This document shows positions 59,933 to 64,000 of a DNA stretch of 64,000 nucleotides, piece by piece. Each line of letters opens with the position of its first letter. The first letter of the stretch is position 1. The position numbers and the translations under genes were made by a program. The stretch comes from Chiridota heheva (lineage: Eukaryota; Echinodermata; Holothuroidea; Apodida; Chiridotidae). The notes beneath the pieces are model-generated. The model was given only the letters and a program-made list of their open reading frames with translations. It had not been told where the DNA came from and ran no database searches. Location: assembly GCA_020152595.1 (NCBI GenBank), contig JAIGNY010004273.1, positions 78,501 to 142,500 on the forward strand. Reading direction: 5' to 3'.

Positions 59933-60154
59933 CTTTAAAAAGCGTCCTCTGGCATTTTCTTTGAGGTCTAGGTAGTATCGTCTATTGTCGGACATAATCT
60001 GTTCACTTTTTATCCGGCCATCTTCGGGAATATTGTCTGGGTTGGCAGGCCCCAGTTGAGCATAATGCTCGCTGAATTCTGTAAGATAATCTCTCAGCTC
60101 TGCGGCAGCTGGCATTCGCAGAGTTAACCTCCTCTTAGGACCCCTGCCGGGAAC
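59933..60154 (-). CDS. PURA: Pur-alpha exon a: PUR repeat I C-half and repeat II N-half
   Basis: Codes for 74 residues, phase 0 at both ends. The acceptor is tttttaacag before GTTCCC and the donor is AAG|gtgagt. The first part, [17 protein letters not shown] followed by [10 protein letters not shown], is the beta-helix second half of PUR repeat I. After a variable linker (about residues 34-48), [19 protein letters not shown] and GRFLK form the first half of repeat II, including the aromatic and basic strand that contacts nucleic acid in Pur proteins. The exon starts in mid-repeat with no upstream methionine in frame, so it is internal; the preceding exon is outside the window. Two degenerate copies of its 5' edge and acceptor lie just upstream (see 60190-60340). 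Confidence is high because the motif order, frame and both splice sites agree. Confidence 0.95.
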
Positions 60155-60189
60155 CTGTTAAAAAGATAAATATATATAAATCTTTTAAA

Positions 60190-60340
60190 TTTTGCAGGAT
60201 AACCACCTTTAAGGACCTCTGCCAGATACCTATTAAAAAATATAAATATAAAAAATGTTGCCACAAATAAATTTGTTTAAATTTCGCCAGAGTTAACCTC
60301 CTCTTACAGGACCTTTACCAGGAACCAGTTCAGAAAAAAT
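60190..60340 (-). repeat. Two degenerate duplicates of the exon a 5' edge
   Basis: The exon edge and acceptor at 60118-60170 (gagttaacctcctcttagga, cccctgccgggaacctgtta, aaaagataaata) are echoed at about 60196-60250 (gataaccacctttaaggacc, tctgccagatacctatta) and at about 60289-60335 (agagttaacctcctcttaca, ggacctttaccaggaacc). The period is about 85-90 bp. Neither duplicate keeps an aligned AG acceptor with a good tract. Confidence 0.75.
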
Positions 60341-60934
60341 ATTACACTTAATTTTCTTGTTTCGGTAGGGTTAAACCTAAAAAATAAAATATTAAAAATT
60401 ATTAGCTCATCACTCAAAACCAGTTGAAAAAGTGACGCGGGAGGGCATTTTTTCTGCCATATGCTTTTGTCATCAAGGTCAATCACGTCAGTCTGAATAT
60501 CTATTGAAAACTATGTATCTCTTTTGTCCAAACAGCTTTTAAGGACCTTATATAACACAGTAAAACATTAGTTGACTGAACCGAGAGAAACAAATCTGGG
60601 ATTCCCTCAAAACTTATGGATGCTGAGGTTGATAAGAGATAATAATTTTCTTATGGGGGCCTTTACAAGCTCTTTCATGGCCCCTGTGAAGAATATGGTT
60701 AAAAATAACAGAAAATCATCAATGATGGTAGCAACCTTAAGTTTTCTGAATTATGCTTTTGTTCCCATTTTAACAAATCAATCTGCATTTGGATTGGGTT
60801 TATCTACTTTTCCCGATTCGATTGTTCCTCAGGAATATAAAAATATCAGTTTAATGGTTGAGACTTTAAAGAACAATTTTGCTTAGGATCCTTTTGACTT
60901 TACCACTTTTATTATACTATTATTCCACCCTCTC

Positions 60935-63900
60935 CATTCCCCCCAGGCCAAAACAATAACACAGCCCCTCTGCACTCCCCAGGCCAAAACAATAACACAG
61001 CCCCTCTCCACTCCCCAGGCCAAAACAATAATACAGCCCCTCTCCACTCCCCAGACCAAAACAATAATACAACCCCTCTCCACTAGCCAGACCAAAACAA
61101 TAACACAGCCCCTCTCCACTCCACAGGCCCAAACAATAACACAGCCCCTCTCCACTCCCCAGGCCAAAACAATAACACAGCCCCTCTCCACTAGCCAGAC
61201 CAAAACAATAACACCACCCCTCTCCACTCCCCAGGCCAAAACAATAATACAGCCCCTCTCCACTAGCCAGACCAAAACAATAATACAGCCCCTCTCCACT
61301 CCTCAGGCCAAAACAATAACACAGCCCCTCTCCACTCCCCAGACCAAAACAATAACACAGCCCCTCTCCACTCCCCAGACCAAAACAATAACACAGCCCC
61401 TCTCCACTAGCCAGACCAAAACAATAACACAGCCCCTCTCCACTAGCCAGACCAAAACAATAACACGGCCTCTCCACTCCCCAGGCCAAACAATAACACA
61501 GCCCCTCTCCACTCCCCAGACCAAAACAATAATACAGCCCCTCTCCACTCCCCAGACCAAAACAATAATACAGCCCCTCTCCACTAGCCAGACCAAAACA
61601 ATAACACAGCCCCTCTCCACTCCCCAGGCCAAAACAATAACACAGCCTCTCTCCACTCCCCAGGCCAAAACAATAACACAGCCCCTCTCCACTCCCCAGG
61701 CCAAAACAATAACACAGCCTCTCTCCACTTCCCAGGCCAAAACAATAACACAGCCTCTCTCCACTCCCCAGGCCAAAACAATAACACAGCCTCTCTCCAC
61801 TCCCCAGACCAAAACAATAACACAGCCTCTCTCCACTCCCCAGGCCAAAACAATAACACAGCCCCTCTCCACTCCCCAGACCAAAACAATAACACAGCCC
61901 CTCTCCACTCCCCAGGCCAAAACAATAACACAGCCCCTCTCCACTCCCCAGACCAAAACAATAACACAGCCTCTCTCCACTCCCCAGACCAAAACAATAA
62001 TACAGCCCCTCTCCACTTCCCAGGCCGAAACAATAACACAGACCCTCTCCACTCCCCAAGCCAAAACAATAACACAGCCTCTCTCCACTCCCCAGACCAA
62101 AACAATAACACAGCCTCTCTCCACTTCCCAGACCAAAACAATAATACAGCCCCTCTCCACTCCCCAGGCCAAAACAATAACACAGCCTCTCTCCACTCCC
62201 CAGACCAAAACAATAACACAGCCTCTCTCCACTCCCCAGACCAAAACAATAATACAGCCCCTCTCCACTAGCCAGACCAAAACAATAACACAGCCCCTCT
62301 CCACTCCCCAGGCCAAAACAATAACACAGCCTCTCTCCACTCCCCAGGCCAAAACAATAACACAGCCCCTCTCCACTCCCCAGGCCAAAACAATAACACA
62401 GCCCCTCTCCACTCCCCAGGCCAAAACAATAACACAGCCTCTCTCCACTTCCCAGGCCAAAACAATAACATAGCCCCTCTCCACTAGCCAGACCAAAACA
62501 ATAACACAGCCTCTCTCCACTTCCCAGGCCGAAACAATAACACAGACCCTCTCCACTCCCCAAGCCAAAACAATTACACAGCCCCTCTCCACTAGCCAAA
62601 CCAAAACAATAACACAGCCTCTCTCCGCCCCTGGCCAAAACAATTACACAGCCCCCTCCACTCCCCAGGCCAAAACAATAACACAGCCTCTCTCCACTCC
62701 CCAGGCCAAAACAATAACACAGCCCCTCTCCACTCCCCAGGCCAAAACAATAACACAGCCCCTCTCCACTCCCCAGGACAAAACAATAATACAGCCCCTC
62801 TCCACTCCCCAGACCAAAACAATAATACAGCCCCTCTCCACTCCCCAGACCAAAACAATAACACAGCCTCTCTCCACTCCCCAGGCCAAAACAATAACAC
62901 AGCCTCTCTCCACTCCCCAGACCAAAACAATAACACAGCCTCTCTCCACTCCCCAGACCAAAACAATAATACAGCCCCTCTCCACTAGCCAGACCAAAAC
63001 AATAACACAGCCCCCTCTCCACTCCCCAGGCCAAAACAATAACACAGCCTCTCTCCACTCCCCAGGCCAAGCCAAAACAATAACACAGCCCCTCTCCACT
63101 CCCAGGCCAAAACAATAACACAGCCCCTCTCCACTCCCAGGCCAAAACAATAACACAGCCTCTCTCCACTTCCCAGGCCAAAACAATAACATAGCCTCTC
63201 TCCACTTCCCAGGCCGAAACAATAACACAGACCCTCTCCACTTCCCAGGCCGAAACAATAACACAGACCCTCTCCACTCCCCAGGCCGAAACAATAACAC
63301 AGACCCTCTCCACTCCCCAGGCCAAAACAATAACACAGACCCTCTCCACTCCCCAGGCCAAAACAATAACACAGACCCTCTCCACTCCCCAGGCCAAAAC
63401 AATAACACAGCCCCTCTCCACTCCCCAGGCCAAAACAATAACACAGCCTCTCTCCACTTCCCAGGCCAAAACAATAACATAGCCTCTCTCCACTTCCCAG
63501 GCCGAAACAATAACACAGCCCCTCTCCACTCCCCAGACCAAAACAATAATACAGCCCCTCTCCAGTCCCCAGACCAAAACAATAACACAGCCTCTCTCCA
63601 CTCCCCAGGCCAAAACAATAACACAGCCTCTCTCCACTCCCCAGACCAAAACAATAACACAGCCTCTCTCCACTCCCCAGACCAAAACAATAATACAGCC
63701 CCTCTCCACTAGCCAGACCAAAACAATAACACAGCCCCTCCACTCCCAGGCCAAAACAATAACACAGCCTCTCCACTCCCCAGGCCAAAACAATAACACA
63801 GCCCCTCTCCACTCCCCAGGCCAAAACAATAACACAGCCCCTCTCCACTTCCCAGGCCAAAACAATAACATAGCCTCTCTCCACTTCCCAGGCCGAAACA

Positions 63901-64000
63901 ATAACACAGACCCTCTCCACTCCCCAGGCCAAAACAATAACACAGCCCCTCTCCACTAGCCAGACCAAAACAATAACACAGCCTCTCTCCACTTCCCAGG
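60935..64000. repeat. 36-bp minisatellite, about 85 copies, runs off the window
   Basis: The unit is ccaggccaaaacaataacac, agcccctctccactcc. Variants: cagacc, cactagcc, agcctctctc, aataatac, ggccgaaac, cagaccctc. Combinations of variants recur as multi-unit blocks. The period of 36 leaves minus-strand frames of up to 1007 codons; single-base indels shift between three repeat peptides. Not taken as coding. Confidence 0.97.

Larger units (their letters stand above)
60155..64000 (-). other. PURA: Upstream intron of the Pur gene (partial)
   Basis: The sense-strand intron ends in tttttaacag at 60155. No exon with repeat I N-half residues was found to the window edge. The interval 60345-60900 has no recognised feature; the rest is the 36-bp array. 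Confidence 0.75.

Noticed and set aside
60572-60886. 104-codon plus-strand open frame starting MTEPRETNLG
   Set aside because: Composition is protein-like, but no domain was recognised, it lies antisense within the Pur intron beside a satellite, and it has no supporting signals. A homology search would settle it; a conserved match would reinstate it.
60920-63943. 1007-codon minus-strand open frame and overlapping frames of 335-446 codons
   Set aside because: They are translations of a 36-bp tandem repeat. The period is a multiple of three, several frames and both phases stay open, and frame changes follow indels. No start context or splice structure supports coding.
60155-64000. N-terminal Pur exon within the window
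   Set aside because: No stretch with the repeat I first-half pattern (aromatic, basic, G-R-FLK-like with donor) was found upstream of exon a.

Overview
The window is eukaryotic, AT-rich and dominated by repeats. It most likely comes from a marine invertebrate deuterostome such as an echinoderm or hemichordate. This is inferred from the tRNA-derived SINEs, the LINE fragments, the many minisatellites and a split Pur-alpha gene; no species can be named from the sequence alone.

Only one host gene can be supported. Four minus-strand exons with clean GT-AG junctions and compatible phases (0, 1, 0) encode the last 221 residues of a Pur-alpha-type single-stranded DNA/RNA-binding protein: exon a 60154-59933, exon b 24932-24812, exon c 16275-16157 and exon d 9685-9482 (stop included). 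They cover the second half of PUR repeat I, all of repeats II and III, and an acidic tail. The start codon, the N-terminus and the first half of repeat I must lie beyond 64000. The introns are about 35 kb, 8.5 kb and 6.5 kb, so nearly the whole window is intron plus the 3' flank.

Layout. 1-9481 is downstream flank with two SINE copies and minisatellites of 39, 22, 45 and 93 bp. 9686-16156 (intron c/d) holds a 77-bp satellite with a higher-order period and an abutting dead LINE reverse transcriptase. 16276-24811 (intron b/c) holds a 58-bp satellite split by a 4.9-kb DNA transposon that has a TA target duplication, matched inverted ends and smaller elements nested inside it. 24933-59932 (intron a/b) holds a LINE C-terminal remnant, several SINEs, two families of TTAA-flanked MITEs, a hAT-like element nested in a MITE, and many tandem arrays (21, 12, 48, about 41, about 24, about 15, 51 and 50 bp, TA and AAT). 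60155-64000 is intron, mostly a 36-bp array that runs off the window.

Most long open frames are by-products of tandem repeats whose period is a multiple of three (12, 21, 36, 48 and 51 bp) and are not called as genes. No operon, CRISPR, phage or bacterial-type system is present. The most unusual signals are minisatellites seeded by tRNA-like SINE heads; a 51-bp minisatellite whose unexpanded single-copy counterparts survive in flanking duplicated segments; the large TIR element with repeated subterminal GCGCTAAC motifs; and intron placement that echoes the internal PUR repeats.
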